Assembly: GCA_022385755.1 (NCBI GenBank)
Contig: MU278361.1
Coordinates: 473,186 to 537,185, forward strand
Length of the DNA stretch: 64,000 nucleotides
Direction: 5' to 3'
DNA from: Trametopsis cervina
Taxonomy: Eukaryota > Basidiomycota > Agaricomycetes > Polyporales > Irpicaceae
Position 1 is the first letter of the stretch; each line of letters starts with the position of its first letter. The notes under the pieces are model-generated. The model was not told the origin of the DNA and ran no database searches. It saw nothing but the letters and a program-made list of their open reading frames with translations. The translations under genes and the position numbers were made by a program. This document shows positions 1 through 12,600 of this stretch, in pieces.

Positions 1-1071
1 ACTGCTGTCATAGGCACCGTATATGTTTAGGCTAGTCTGAAATCTCAGGTCAAGAGGCCGTCTTGCAAATATATTAGTGATAAGCAGACGATTGAACGCA
101 CTCTCAGTATCCCGAGACCAGCTCTGACACCCGATTTGCCGGTGAACTGGCCGTTTCCGCAGAGCTTCGCAGCGGCGGTATGGTGTAGGCCTGGACGCAG
201 GAGGAAGTGAGCTACAGGTAGCACGCGATCACCTGAGTTCGGAATTCTGCGTTTATGAGGTCAAGACGCTGCCGCAGCTGATGTAGCGGTTGATAAAGAA
301 GCACAAGGGACATCTCTCTCACTGAAACTCGGAATGTAGGTTCGAAGTGGTTTCAAGAGCCCGAAGGAACTGCTGATGGAATCCGCGCTATAGCACTGCT
401 CATGAGTCGCTGTCTCGGACCGACAATACGATGCATTTCGTCAGCCAGTGACAGAGGCCGACTTCAGGATTGTCGTCGACGGCCTGCGAGCGTTGATAGG
501 TCAAGCAAAGCTATGTCACAAAGGAAAGGCTGGGGCATACTGTTCCGAATCGAGGCAGCTCCGTGTCTTTAGACCCCGCCACGTTGCACGAACTGGTTTC
601 AGTGGATATGTGTATTGTCACGACTAGAATACTACGCTGAGGGGCGCATATGTATGATATTTCGCACAAATTTATGTGTTAGTTCAAGTCAGAGCTATGA
701 AACATCTATTGAGCCAATTGGCGTTCTTGCTAAGTTGCAAATTCCTCGACACGACTATCAACTCACCGGTTAGCGAACTCCTTGATATTGGTGCAGGACA
801 AAGGTGATAAATGCGGGGAAGCTACACCCCTGGCACTCGTTGCAATTACTGTTCAAGAGAAATGATCAGATGGACTCCTCATGGGACTAGTTACATTCAC
901 TAGTCGTGGTGGTTGTGAGCCAGTGAATTCGAGTGAAATGTGCAACACTGATGTGCTGCATTAGTGGATCGGTTCGCCTTTAATGCCCCCGCGCTTCAAT
1001 CGAACCGCGACCTTCCCGCCCTTGAATATTGAATCGCCGCCTGGAAGTTCCCTTTGCTTCCCGCCCCCATC
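1..1071. other. Gene-free or unresolved left edge
   Basis: No open frame with credible coding character or recognisable motif lies here on either strand. The stretch may hold the promoter of the F-box gene that begins at 1072, plus sequence belonging to a gene outside the window. No repeat or RNA gene was recognised. Confidence 0.5.
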
Positions 1072-3082
1072 ATGCGTGACCTTCGCTTCACGGAGCCGCC
1101 TACGCGGCACAGTCTTGAAGAAGCTCGTAGGAGCCTGCAGGAGCAACAGGAGTCGTCAAACAGGATTGCGTCGAAGATTGAAGATGCCGAGCAGGAACTT
1201 AAGCGCATCCTCAAGGAATCACAACAGATGATTTGGAACCTTGAAAAGGAACGTGCAGCTGTAGAGGATGGCATCGCTAGGACTCTTGCATATCTGTCTC
1301 CTATTCGAAGGCTTCCCCACGAACTACTGGGGGTGATATTCACATTCATCTTTGATGACTATCCATGCTGCGCCTGGGTTCTCTCTGCGGTTTGCAAACT
1401 GTGGCGCTCACAGGTACTTTCGATGCCACGGTTGTGGTCAAAGGTGAGCTCCTTGAACAGCCTATCTCCCGTGAATCCAGAAAGCAGTACCCACATCGTT
1501 GCATTTCCGCGGATCGCGGCGCTTTGCTCCCCGCACATGCTGACATATAATTCATTGACAGATACGCCTCGTGACCACACAGAGTGCTTCGCCCGACACA
1601 GTGCGACTGTGGTTGGAACGCGCGGGACCTACGGTTCCTCTCGACATAGAGATATTCTTGCACACCCAGGACCCACAGAACGCAGATGGTTCCTCTTCAC
1701 GGCGTCGTGCCCCCCTCCGAGCGCACTCTCCTGGCGTTGGCTGGGGCGCCACTTGGTCGGATTGGGGACACACACCGGATCCGGCGGATGAACACGACCA
1801 TGGCGGCATACCATACGCCCACCACGCAGGAACCCTGCACTTTGTCCCCGTTGTCATAGCGCAACCGAATACGCCGACGCCACCTCCCCTTGGTGACCCC
1901 CTCGAAATACAACATCATGGCGTTGGTAACCCTCTACCGGCGTGGAAGCAGATATGTCAAAATTCACGCTCGAGAGGGAGCATGCATTGGGGCCACATTG
2001 CATTCTTCTATCTTACGGAACAAATGCACCGGTGGTCGCGCTTTGTGTTTCGATTCGACAGGCAGTTCAGCTCCATAAGTTCGTTGAAATCTATCACGGG
2101 TGAGCAAAGTTGAACTGTTCTCTGTTACTATAACCTGACACCACACGTTATAGGTGATGCCCCTCTCTTGCGGGAGTTTGAAGTATCATGCGCAGAGCCA
2201 GGATTATTCAACGATTGGACATGGTTGCCGTGTACTCCCTCTGCTTATCAACTACCGCTTATGGATACCCTCACTCTCCAGTATGTTCCTTTCAAATGGT
2301 CCGCCCCTATTTTCAAGGGCCTGCGCTCCCTTTCCATACGGGCCATTCCTGCCAACTCAATTGCGTTGGATCGCATTCTTCACATGATCAAGCAAAATCC
2401 AGGCTTGGAATCTCTATCCTTGTACTTCACCTCCGTCAACCCGCCAGTGCTCCCCCTTCTCCCCTTGACTTTGGAGCACCTCAAATATTTCAGCATAGGG
2501 GGCCATTTCTTGCTTTCGGGCCTTGTGGATTCCCTCTCGCTCCCTTCGCTAGAGACTCTCATATTTGACATTGACCCGCGCGACACCGTGGAAGAGATGC
2601 TCTCCTCTCTCCTCGCGCGTTCACAGCATCCTCCGATGCAGAAGCTATCGATTGCCTACAACGGAAACCTGACCAGTCCAAATGGTGTCTTCTACGGACA
2701 AGGTGCAATGGTAACCTCCTGGCAATTCCTCGCCGAGATGGAGGATCTACACACGTTGCAGGTGGGAGGATCTGCGCTGGAGCCACTGGTATCCCTCCTT
2801 GGTGCTCCCGACGACGACAATATGGACCAATGGTACTGCCCAAACCTCATATCTCTCGCTCTGCGTAACTGTCGGGCCCACGGAGATGGGGTCGCGAAGC
2901 TGGTCCAGATGGTGGAATCGCGCAATCCGGATTCCGGTACGACTCCTATCACCGCTGGGGGCGTTACGCCCGTGAAATTGAAGCACCTGGAGTTGTATGA
3001 TTGTGGTCTTGGCCAAGATGTCGTGAGGTGGATGGATGGACGAATCGACTCGGTGTCGTGCTATGAACCCTTCGAAGAGTAA
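1072..3082 (+). CDS. F-box protein with N-terminal coiled coil
   Basis: Predicted substrate-adaptor protein of SCF ubiquitin ligases, of the large family expanded in mushroom-forming fungi. Three exons join in frame: 1072-1443, 1562-2099 and 2154-3082, about 612 residues. Residues roughly 10-70 are rich in Glu, Gln, Lys and Arg with heptad-like spacing (coiled coil). They are followed by an F-box core around residues 76-120 (PIRRLPHELLGVIFTFI, then a cysteine-containing CKLWR helix). The remaining ~480 residues are leucine-rich with irregular LRR-like segments (for example SIALDRIL, LESLSLYF, TLEHLKYF), the probable substrate-binding surface. The start is the first ATG in the frame; nothing in-frame upstream begins with ATG. 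Both introns have GT-AG ends. The substrate cannot be inferred. Confidence 0.8.
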
Positions 3083-3630
3083 GTCTCATCGAGTTTGAAA
3101 GCTCTCGGTCACACATTTACAATTGGTCAGCAGTAGGTCACCGAGGAGTCCTGGTCTCCACTTTATAGCGTAGTACGCTTTTGGGGGAATAAGTTATCAC
3201 TCAAGGGGAGTATGCTCTGAGGTGTGGATGTAGTCGAACATTGCTGTACGTTGATCTTGCTTGTATCGTGCTGTGTTTGTATAATAGCTCTCGTTTCTGC
3301 TTATACTCCGGTAATCTTGCTCTGTTGATATACCTTGCCTTCCTATTGTTAGAACTTCTGTATTTTACATAACCTACGATATGATACGTCCGCACGGAAT
3401 ATCTATAACACCACATAATATTATACACCAAGATATATTAGCGGAGTGCTAGAAGAGAATGCAGGTAGGGCAGCAGAGGTGAGGAATCCCGTGAAGTACT
3501 GATACATGATATAGATAGCCGGGCATATCTTCATACAATGCGCCTCTTCTGGGTTGCGCAAGGGGAAGCTCGTTCTCGAAGTGCTCTTCCGCAATTATCG
3601 CTGGAAGATGTTGGCCTTCTTCAGAAAAAT
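3083..3630. other. Convergent intergenic region
   Basis: AT-rich sequence between the 3' end of the F-box gene and the 3' end of the TFIIA small-subunit gene on the opposite strand. It should hold both 3' untranslated regions. No coding sequence was recognised. Confidence 0.5.
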
Positions 3631-4150
3631 TTACTTCTTGCCATTCTCGATGGCATCGCCGTTTTTACAGGCTACAATCTTGATCTTGGGTGCAGATACC
3701 ATTTCGTTTGATTCCATCTTGAATTGCGCATCTTTGACGATGAAAGTCCAGACATCGTCGCAAAGACGATAGGTATGCAAGTGGCCCTGAAATTGGCACC
3801 ATTTATTAACCAGTACAAGCCTGCATTCCACGTCACGCTCACCTTCAGAGTAGTCTTGTTCTTCACTTGTTTGACCATGGTGTCCGCGAGGGACTTGTCA
3901 AACTGCGCGCGAGGACACAAGCTGACTCAGCTCTGTTATCACCCAAGTCTCTGACTGGTACCTGCGTACCTGCTGCAGAACCTTCATGGCCAACTGCGGC
4001 GTAATTGAACCGCTGGTGATGAGCTCGTCCAGAGAGTCTGTAAGAGCCATCCCGATTCTGACATACCGTCAAGACCTGATTCGTGCGGTCTCAACGAGAG
4101 GCAGCTACGTACGAGGATCCTCGATAGAACTCATAGTATGCTGTGGCCAT
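3631..4150 (-). CDS. TOA2: Transcription factor IIA small (gamma) subunit
   Basis: TFIIA gamma pairs with the large subunit Toa1 to stabilise TBP on the TATA box in the nucleus. Four exons on the minus strand, 4150-4113, 4057-3970, 3902-3843 and 3786-3631, splice in frame to 113 residues, the usual size of the family. The N-terminal helical part reads [14 protein letters not shown]...DSLDELI...[19 protein letters not shown]. The C-terminal beta-barrel part reads [20 protein letters not shown]...KIKIVACK. Both match the characteristic TFIIA gamma pattern (LYR..LG, QLA...L.QFDK, L.TYR.CD.VWTF, KIVAC). All introns have GT-AG ends and exon phases agree. It is head-to-head with the MFS transporter across 354 bp. 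Confidence 0.95.
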
Positions 4151-4504
4151 GTTCGCTGGAGGGGCTTAAAGGAGTGACAGAGATGTTTGCAGAAGAATGG
4201 GTGGCCACCGACGACGGAGTCGAGAGGTAACCTTGTGGCCACCGTCGTCTTACGCATTACTGTCACAGCGTGACCACTGCTATCACTCCGCCATTCGTGT
4301 CACACTTCGCGTAATAAGCGCCAGGTTTCTCTTACGCGCGTTTGTCTGACCGAGGCAATGGAATACTTCAGCCTGTGACCATATGGGAATGACGGACGCT
4401 TTTATTGACTCAAGTTGACCAGTCGTGGCGATGATTAACTTGCACTTTCCCCAGGTCTGACTCCTTCGTGTTAGACACACGCCGAGCAACGAGTCGCGCA
4501 CGGA
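4151..4504. promoter_or_regulatory. Divergent promoter region between TFIIA gamma and MFS transporter
   Basis: These 354 bp separate two divergent start codons and must hold both promoters. A direct repeat GTGGCCACCG lies at 4201-4210 and 4235-4244, continuing as ACGACG and TCGTCT. The first copy sits in a perfect 10-bp palindrome, GGTGGCCACC, at 4200-4209. No obvious TATA box was seen. Confidence 0.5.
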
Positions 4505-6506
4505 ATGGCCTCTGAGGAGACACCTCTGATTTCTGACCAGAATGCCCGCGACCATGAAGCGGTCTACGCCAGGTTTAGTCCTGGGCACAAGCGGGTCATC
4601 ACAGCTATTACTGCCCTCGTAGGAACATTTCCAAGTGAGTTGTAGTCGAAACACTGAGAGTATGCTCTTACCGGCTATGTTGGACAGTGTATGCGTCTGG
4701 GTCTTTCGTCCCATTGATCCCACAAATAGCTCGAGATCTCAACTCGACTGGTTCCGTAGTCAGGTCAGTCATTTATACAACGAAGGAGAGAGCCCTTATA
4801 TTTACAACCTATCTGCGACTACCAGCTTGGCTGTAAGTCTTTCTGTCCTTGCCAACGCTATCGGCAGCCTTACATGGGCTTCGTACTCTGGTTTCTGTGA
4901 GTGTTTCTCAATCCCGTTCTTCGCCGAGACTGAATATTCTCCAATCCATCGAAGATGGCCGTCGCCCGATTCTCTTACTATCGATGTTCACGCTAGCGAT
5001 TGCCTCCATTGGTTCAGGAGCTGCAAATACGATTGCGTCGTTATTGATATGGCGAGTCATCCAAGCGTTCGGAGCTGCGAGTGGTCTATCAGTGGGCATC
5101 GCAGTTCTCGCTGACATATACAAGATGGAAGAAAGAGGTACAGCCTCAGGCGCGTTCTTTGGTGTGCGTCATTTGTTTATACTCGACATATTTTATGCCA
5201 AACCGCATACCATTCAGGCTATCTTGTTCGGCATGGCTTTGGCGCCGACTATCGCGGGGTTTTCAGCGCATCTCTGGTCCTGGAGAACAACCCAATACCA
5301 ACTATTTTGGGCAGGCTCGTTAGCGTTCATCCTGACCTACGCTTTCCAGCCGGAGACGAGTCAACCTGGGACGCGTGGCATCGACAAACTGGTCGAGAAA
5401 GAAGGCAGGACCAGGTGGGTCTGGTTGAATCCCTTCTCCAATATAGCACTTCTTCGCAGTCCCAATGTCCTATTTGTCGTGAGTTGCTAGTGCTCTGTGT
5501 GCTGCATGGTATGCTGAATATTCTGATGGGCAGTCACTTGCGCAAGGATTCGTTGTGATCACAGATTACGGTAGGCAGAGATTCGCAGACAGACGCCACT
5601 ACATGCTGATGACCACACTAGCCCTACTCATCCCTATCGCTTACACCTTTGTAAGTCCTGTCTCCAACTACGCCTCGAGGTAGTATTCATGATCATACTA
5701 CAGGGCGCTAAGTATGGAATCACGAACGAGGCAATCATCGGTGCCCTATGCATTCCAGTCGGCCTTGGTAATATCAGTAAGTACAGATGATCACTCGGCC
5801 ATGGGACCTGGAATGCTGACAGCCGACTACAGTTGGCTCTACTGGGGCTGGAAGATACTCCGATAGATTGATTGTCTCTTTACGCAAAAGCCGAGGTGGC
5901 GTGTGGATACCTGAAGACCGTCTGCGTGCGACTCTGTTTGGCGGAATAGTTCTCACCCCTCTCTCTATCCTGGTTTCTGGCATCGCAACGCAGTTCATGG
6001 AAGGCAGGGTATCTATGATCATCAACTTCGTTTGCCTGGTGGCGAATGGCTTAGGCGTGCGTATCTGTGTGCAAATTGTCTACTACCCCTCTCACTCTAT
6101 TTTACATTGACAGGTGTCCATCGTGTTCAATCCGGCGAACGCATACCTGGTTGACATCCTTCATCACCAGAGTGCGCAAGTCACTTCGGCCAATATGTAA
6201 GCCGTTATCTGGGACCATTCGTTGTGCCTATCTTAAATCCGATGACAGGGCAGTTCGTTGCGTCGTCATTGCCTTCTTCGTCGGTTTCATTATGCCATCG
6301 TTGGAGGCGTTCGGGGTTGCTATCACATTTGCTGGTGCAGCGGTTCTCTCATGGCTAGGATACGGGTATGTTCTTTACACTTATCTATTTCTGTTAGGCG
6401 GGTATTGACGCACTTGTCGATCAGGCTGATCATTCTTGTTATACTGTACGGCGGTCGGATGCGCGCTTGGGTCAATCTTGGCTTCACAGATCAACAGCCC
6501 AATTGA
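4505..6506 (+). CDS. Major facilitator superfamily transporter (DHA1-like)
   Basis: Predicted plasma-membrane proton antiporter of the drug/polyamine H+ antiporter type; the substrate is unknown. The first exon (MASEETPLISDQN...) is a hydrophilic N-tail. Spliced exons then give FVPLIPQIARDLNSTGS (first loop), WASYSGFYGRRP (motif A region across an intron near 4900-4955), and SGAANTIASLLIWRVIQAFGAASG followed by SVGIAVLADIY (helices 4-5). The central loop reads RGTASGAFFG, and later helices run to a final LIILVILYGGRMRAW. At least eight introns are needed. The last exon joins codon-split at about 6366/6424 and ends at the TGA at 6506. Several internal exon edges are approximate. Length and motifs are typical of 12-helix MFS proteins. 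Confidence 0.85.
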
Positions 6507-6922
6507 ACCGAGTGCTCCCTAGGTTTCATCTTCACTCAATAGAACATGTTACTTATCGCAACTTAAATCAGATATGCACAGGCTGTTACTACTTTGTGTC
6601 CATTATTCTACCTAAGCTGAGGAGCAACGAAGTAACCGGTTCGCACAGCCTGCTGGTGTGGGCTTTATTGGGAATAAGACCGGTCTCGATCGCTATTATG
6701 ACAAGAGAGTGACAATATCAGTTGATATCCCAACCGCTTCGCAGAACAAATGGTGGACTGATCGTGGAATTCAGAGTTCTTCAGTTCCCCTACGTCGGAA
6801 GAAGTCGGTTGCGCGATCACGTGAACGCGTGCCTAATTACTTAGGCGCTGATACGCGTTGCCAGCTAAGTGGCGTCCTCTTTAACCGTGCTCATTGTTCA
6901 ACTACTACAACCACCGCATACG
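6507..6922. promoter_or_regulatory. Upstream region of the second F-box gene
   Basis: This 416-bp same-strand intergenic region contains a CACGTG E-box palindrome (6818-6823) and an ACGCGT MluI box (6825-6830), separated by one base and about 95 bp before the ATG at 6923. No gene was recognised. The factors that might bind are inferred only from motif resemblance. Confidence 0.45.
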
Positions 6923-9430
6923 ATGGCCAGGCGTTCTGCGAGACTGAAGGGTCTTAAGCAAAGTGAAGCTATATCTCAGCTTCCTCTGACTCCTCAAGTG
7001 CCTTCCGTCGACTCAGATTCAGACGATGATGTAGTGCCGAGTCGATCCCGCAAGAGCAAAACAGGTAAAGCAGCTGCAAAACGGCCAGTACGTGGCGTTA
7101 CACAGCGAGGATCCCGTGGAAAGCTTCGCTTTATGCTCGAGATGCCTCTAGATATCGTCATGGAGGTGAATCTATCTGCACCATTATCAGTTGTGTGTAC
7201 CCCGATTTTGACCTAACACTTCGCAGATATGTTGTTACCTAAGCCCGAAAGATCTTTTGCATCTTTCCAGGACATCAAAAGAAACTCGCACGTTTTTTAT
7301 GAGTCGTGGCTCGATACAATGCTGGAAGGAAGCTCGCCTTAGCGTTCCTGGCTTGCCTCCCTGCCCTCCTGATCTCTCTGAGCCCCAATACGCCAATCTC
7401 ATGTTCGATACACGTTGCCATGTAGGGGGTTTTTTTTTTGACATTGCGGTGCAAACTGAGCTGATTGCGTTTCGTAGGCTTGTCTGCAACCCAACAGTCA
7501 GCATATCTACTGGCAATGCAGAGTGCGTTGGTGCAGGAAGTGTTCCCGAAACCTGTATGTATGAGTACATTTACAAAGTCCTTAATTCTCATATGATCGA
7601 TTTTAGAGGAAGCTGCCGATATGACGACGAGCACAATGGAATTGGGGAACACGAGGTGGTGGGTTCCTTTCTGAGTGACGCAAATGGGCAGCCAATCGAC
7701 GGTGAACGTTTAAGACGCATTCTTCCCGTGCTGATCAATGATGGTGCGCTATCCTTCGAACAAACCTTTTGGCGCGAACTTATGGTGGAAGTTCAGTACC
7801 TCCGATTTATTATAAACCTCACTGGAACAAGTTGGTGTCTGCATGCAAAGAAACACCGTCGGAAGGGATTGACGCTTTGCTTGAACTCCAAAGAGCGAAG
7901 TTGTTGTCTATCAGAGAGGTATCTGGACTTCTGCAGTTTGAGAAGAAGCAAAACTCAACATTAGCGATAGACAGCTGACGCCCTGGAAGATTGGTACAGT
8001 GAAGACAAACTTGATCGAGCCGCCAAACTCGAGGAACTTCGCTTGAACAGGAAAGAAGAGTGCGTGTTGGTATTGATCTCGGCCCTACCGTACTGCTTAC
8101 ACCATAATTCTCCTGCAAGCATCAAAGCGAAACTGACCGAAGATGGTTGGGAGCGGGAGCTAGAATTCCTGGCAGCAGAACCCTTTTTGGACGCGAGGTT
8201 CAAAGCGCTGCCTGAGGTAAGCAAGCCACAGGCGCTAACGCCTCGAAGTGAGCTCTGTCTGACCATAGATGCGCACCGATGAACTAACATGACCTCAGTA
8301 TGGAAAAACATAAACGGTGCCATCGTCAAGTACATGGGAACAATAAGGGAGGAGCGTGAACGCAGAATTCGAAAGGAAACCCTCGAGCGAAGACTCGCTG
8401 CTCTGGATCGAATAGTGAAGGAGTGGTCGACTCGCGGTTTGATACGCGACGTATCCGCTACCGAGATATTACATGGCATCCCGGAGGTTCAAGACATGTT
8501 GAGCTCAAATAAACTAGATTTGAGTTCCCAAGAACTCGAAAACGCTCTCCAGACGCTGCTGCCCAGATACATCGAAACGCGTTTGCAAGAAGCTCGCAAG
8601 GTTGTTGGCCAGATGATCTCGCAGGAGTTAGGTCTCGGCCCCACTATCGACCCGTTTTCCATCGCTATCAGCTCTGGCTTCATGTGCAGCTACTGCAGTA
8701 TCGGCCTGCCGCTTCACAGGATTGTTGGCCACATATGTGCACCTAGTTATTCTCGTGTGTGGGATCCCGAATCGTGTCGCCGGGGTGTGAAGTTCATGAA
8801 AACACTGATCGAGACCTGTGGGTTGGATCCCAAAGTCGCCACCGTAGATGACATGGATGGAGCCAGCGTCAGAGTGATTTGCCGTGGGCACAAATTGCAA
8901 GGATACGCTCCGTTTATGACATGGCGTAGCGCGGTAGGTTCCACTCTACTCTGATTGATCAGTGGTTGACGACTGTATCAGTGGCAGCATGGGTCTAGGG
9001 CTTCTGGGATATGCACCCCGGAAATATTCGATAAAGCGACAGAGGAACAAATGATCGCCGCAAAGCCTCTGGAGCCTATAGCTCACCAGCTGACTCTCGA
9101 ATTGCGAGATGAAGGGAGAAACTTCCGATGCGCTCATTGCGGTAAATCCCCCAAGGTCAACAAGAAGGACATCAAGGCGCATTTAAGCGAGAGGTCCGTA
9201 CGCATACAGTGAAGTATATATGGACCATGCTTAATTTACGTTTCTCCGGCAGTCATGGTATCGAAGAAGCAACAGAACATGATTGGGTGGATGAAGATCG
9301 CAACGACATGATTCATCAACCTGTCTACCTCGCCTATGACTCGGCTGTGCTGAAGGGCGTGGCTATCACGACTCTACGACAACAATTTAAACAAGGAATT
9401 GTTGCGTGGTGCAAGTTAAAGGAGATTTAG
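6923..9430 (+). CDS. F-box protein with cysteine-rich C-terminus
   Basis: Predicted SCF adaptor of a family common in Agaricomycetes. Exon 1 (6923-7165) encodes a basic N-terminus (MARRSARLKG) and a Ser/Asp stretch, then enters the F-box (LEMPLDIVME). Exon 2, from 7227, completes it (ICCYLSPKDLLHLSRTSKETR). The family hallmark WKEARLSVPGLPP..PDLSEPQYANLMFDTRCH follows, where a CxxCG zinc motif is usual; here the second Cys is replaced (CHVGG). Middle exons (about 7800-8280 and 8286-8935) are helical and charged. The last exons (from about 8981) carry FRCAHCGK...HL..(S)HG, a C2H2-like pattern, ending at the TAG at 9428-9430. Splicing between 7490 and 7770 is uncertain, and a T10 run sits at the altered zinc motif. 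Confidence 0.75.
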
Positions 9431-9672
9431 GTACGCTGGGTCACATATGGAACGACATTGTGACAAAGCAATAAATGCAATCTTATTCCAGCGGTATGCA
9501 GGTTCTGGGGTTGCATATGCATCGCAGTCGGGCAGCTAAGATCCGACGGTAGAAACCGATGTCACCGAGAACAGAACTACCATTACATCCTATTACTCTA
9601 AGTATAATTAAGCGTACACAGTTTACGAGAGCAACGCAATAGCGACAGACAATGAAGGGAATATAGTTTTAT

Positions 9673-12600
9673 CTAGGTTTGCTGTGCTCCAAAGAGAACC
9701 ATATTTTGCGACCGCGCAGTAGTCGGGGAATCGAACTCGAATAAATCTGAACCAGCGTCGCTAGACTCCGAATCATCTGATACCTCTGAGGAAGTCAGAT
9801 CCCCTACATCGAAAATGTCGTGGAATGGAGTCTGTGGTTCAACGCCATTTTCGTTAGATTTTGCCAGTATAGCCGCCACCCGAGCTTCCAACTGTCTATG
9901 AGCTAAAGGGGTAGCCCTTGTCTCCTCTTCGAAGAAGCTACTGAGTTCATGAAGGTTCTGGACGAGATTTCCCAGATTGTCGTCAGAGGACTCGGCCAGC
10001 AGGACTGGAAGATCATCCGGACGGAATGTTATTGTAGTGAGTCGAGAGGGCGACTTGTGAAGTTCATATACCGCACGGACGTTGGCTCTACAAGCCACGC
10101 GCCTCGCACTCGAGCGAGGGACACACCACCCGGAGTCTTGGGGTATACCGAATATCTCAGCAACGGCTTCCACTTCGCTCGCATCGGCAGCCAAATGATG
10201 ATGTAAGCTCATCCGCAGTACATGTTTGGCAGCAGGCCCTCCAGAGATCAGCATCGGCTCGTCCAACACTTCAAGTGCTTCTGTGGCGAGATCTGTTTCG
10301 AGCAAGCGTAACAAGGGCATGAGGAGCTCAGAACCAAGGACGTCCACGGACGTTTTCGTCTCCCGCTGTTGGAAGAGGACTTTCAAGATCTGCAAGGTAT
10401 TGACACGGAGCCACTGTTCGTTGTTGAGGACGAGGCCGACTAATAAGGTTACGACGTCCGTCCAATGGTCTGTGCCGTAATGCTCCCGAAGGCTGGAGAC
10501 AGACTGTCGTAGGAAATCTTCGTTGGTCCTGAATCGACGTTTAGCGAAGGAAGTCATGATCCGAGTTATACTTGGTCTCTCCTCTTCGTCAGCAAGTCGA
10601 CCTATATTCATAGCGAACTCCTCTAGCGCTTCGTCGTGTATATTCTCGTTCATGGCGTGCAAGCACCAGGGTATGCAGATAGTGTATAAGTCTCTCACTC
10701 GACCTTCGGAAGGGTCGATAAGGCGACCGTCCGCGACCTTTGATAACTGTTGTAAAAGCTTTACCGTCTCATTCGACGTCCTGGAGGACCGAAGACCCGT
10801 AAGCAATGGTATCTGCACACAAGCCGCGCCATGCCAGGAAGGAGGTCTCTCTGACAACAAGGCATCGGCGGTGTGAGGGTCGTCTAGATCCAAGCGGGAG
10901 AGTAGAGCTTGCAGTAACTGTAACAGGCGAAGAAACTCTTCCTCCACAGTGGTCGATAGACACGCCACTGCGCACCAAAACATCTGGGGTACGAGTGCGG
11001 TGTCAAGATCGGGCGCAGTTGCCAATGTGGTAAAGGTGACGAGAAGCTCGACCGTGAATGTTTCTAGGTTGGTATTCTCTTCGGCAATAGTGTTCGACAG
11101 CCTCCCAAGGAGCGCATCGAATCCACTTTGGTCAATCGAGGGAGATAGGGCACGGTAGAGCTGTAGCGACCGAAAGGCAACTGGACGGATGGCCACTGAT
11201 GTCGCCCAATAGAGGGCAAGTGGAGCCCAATTTTCGGTTAAGGTAGGGAAAATGGGCTCCAGAAAGTCAACCACATGTGTACACAGCCAGCGCATCTTAG
11301 GCTCTGCCTGAGAACCACCCTCATCTTCTTTCCACAGCATTTCTGAGGCGTTGGCCTGTAGTTGCGCCAGCGAAGCTCTGAGTTCCGACCGATTAGTGAA
11401 AGATGAGCGATCCACCAGTTCATCGTATCCAGGGAGGCAAGATCGGAGAAGTTGGAATAGCATATGCCGACATTGCTGCTGGACATAGGGCTGTCGATGA
11501 TCGATGTGCATGAACAGCACATGCAGCAAAACGGGAAGTTGGTCCTGTAGCTCCCAGTAGCGCTCCAGTGCACATTCCGAGAGGAAAAGTAAAGCATACT
11601 GGGCCATGCCTAGGGAGAGCCTCGGCTGATCAGAAAATAATATGTCTAGATTTGACCAAAGCTCCACATCGTCTTCATCCGGGTGTTTCAGCTTGTGGTC
11701 ATAGGTAGGAATCATTCGTGGTGGCTCGATTACGCTAACCAGCTCTTCGAAGAGTTGCCTGCCGATAGCGCTGTGGCAAAGGCATGCTACAATTTTCGCA
11801 GAACAGCTAATAAAGGCGGCACTACCAACCTTCTGGGACTCTTCCAGAAGGAAGCGGATGACGGCGTGACCATTGGATGGAATATCGACGAGGCCCTTCC
11901 AGAGCACCAGGATTTGCTCCGCATAGCTCTCAGCATACCGTAAGGTGAGAGATATCAAATGGTATACAGCAGTCCGTCCATCGCGTGAAAGCCCGGATCG
12001 GTCGTGTGTCATAAGTTTGATGCTGGGGACCCAGGATTCCAAGCTTTGTAGTAGGACTAGTGGTCCGGAATCCGTGCGCCCATCATAGACGCGAGGTATC
12101 CAGTCTACGAACTGGGCGAGTACAGACACAGCATGGCCAGGATGCTCGCCCGACAGAGTATCTGAGATCAGTCGATGGGCATGAAGGTAGGTGCTAGGGG
12201 CGAGACTGCTGACAGCAGCTTCGTGCTGTGCAATGGACAGAAGGCCGGATGATTGTTCGTGAATAGTGTCGAGCATATTGAAAGCTTGTCTGCGGATATC
12301 CAGAAGAGGGTGACAGAGATTAGAGAGGCCGAGACAGACAACTTGACTGAATGTGAAATTGTGTCGCGCATTGCAGATCACATCTGCGACGACTTCGAAG
12401 AACCGCGCATTGCTGTTCCCTAGGTCTCTCGTGGCGACAAAAGCTCTTCTAAGCACCTCATCTGAAAATGCCGAGTCATCAAGATTGTGCGTCAGCAACG
12501 TCCTGAGAGCTTTCCTGCATGCTGATAAGCACAACAAAACTTGTAAATGCGCTTAGGCACTTACTTCCCATAGTTCTGCACTGACTCCGTGTACGATGCA

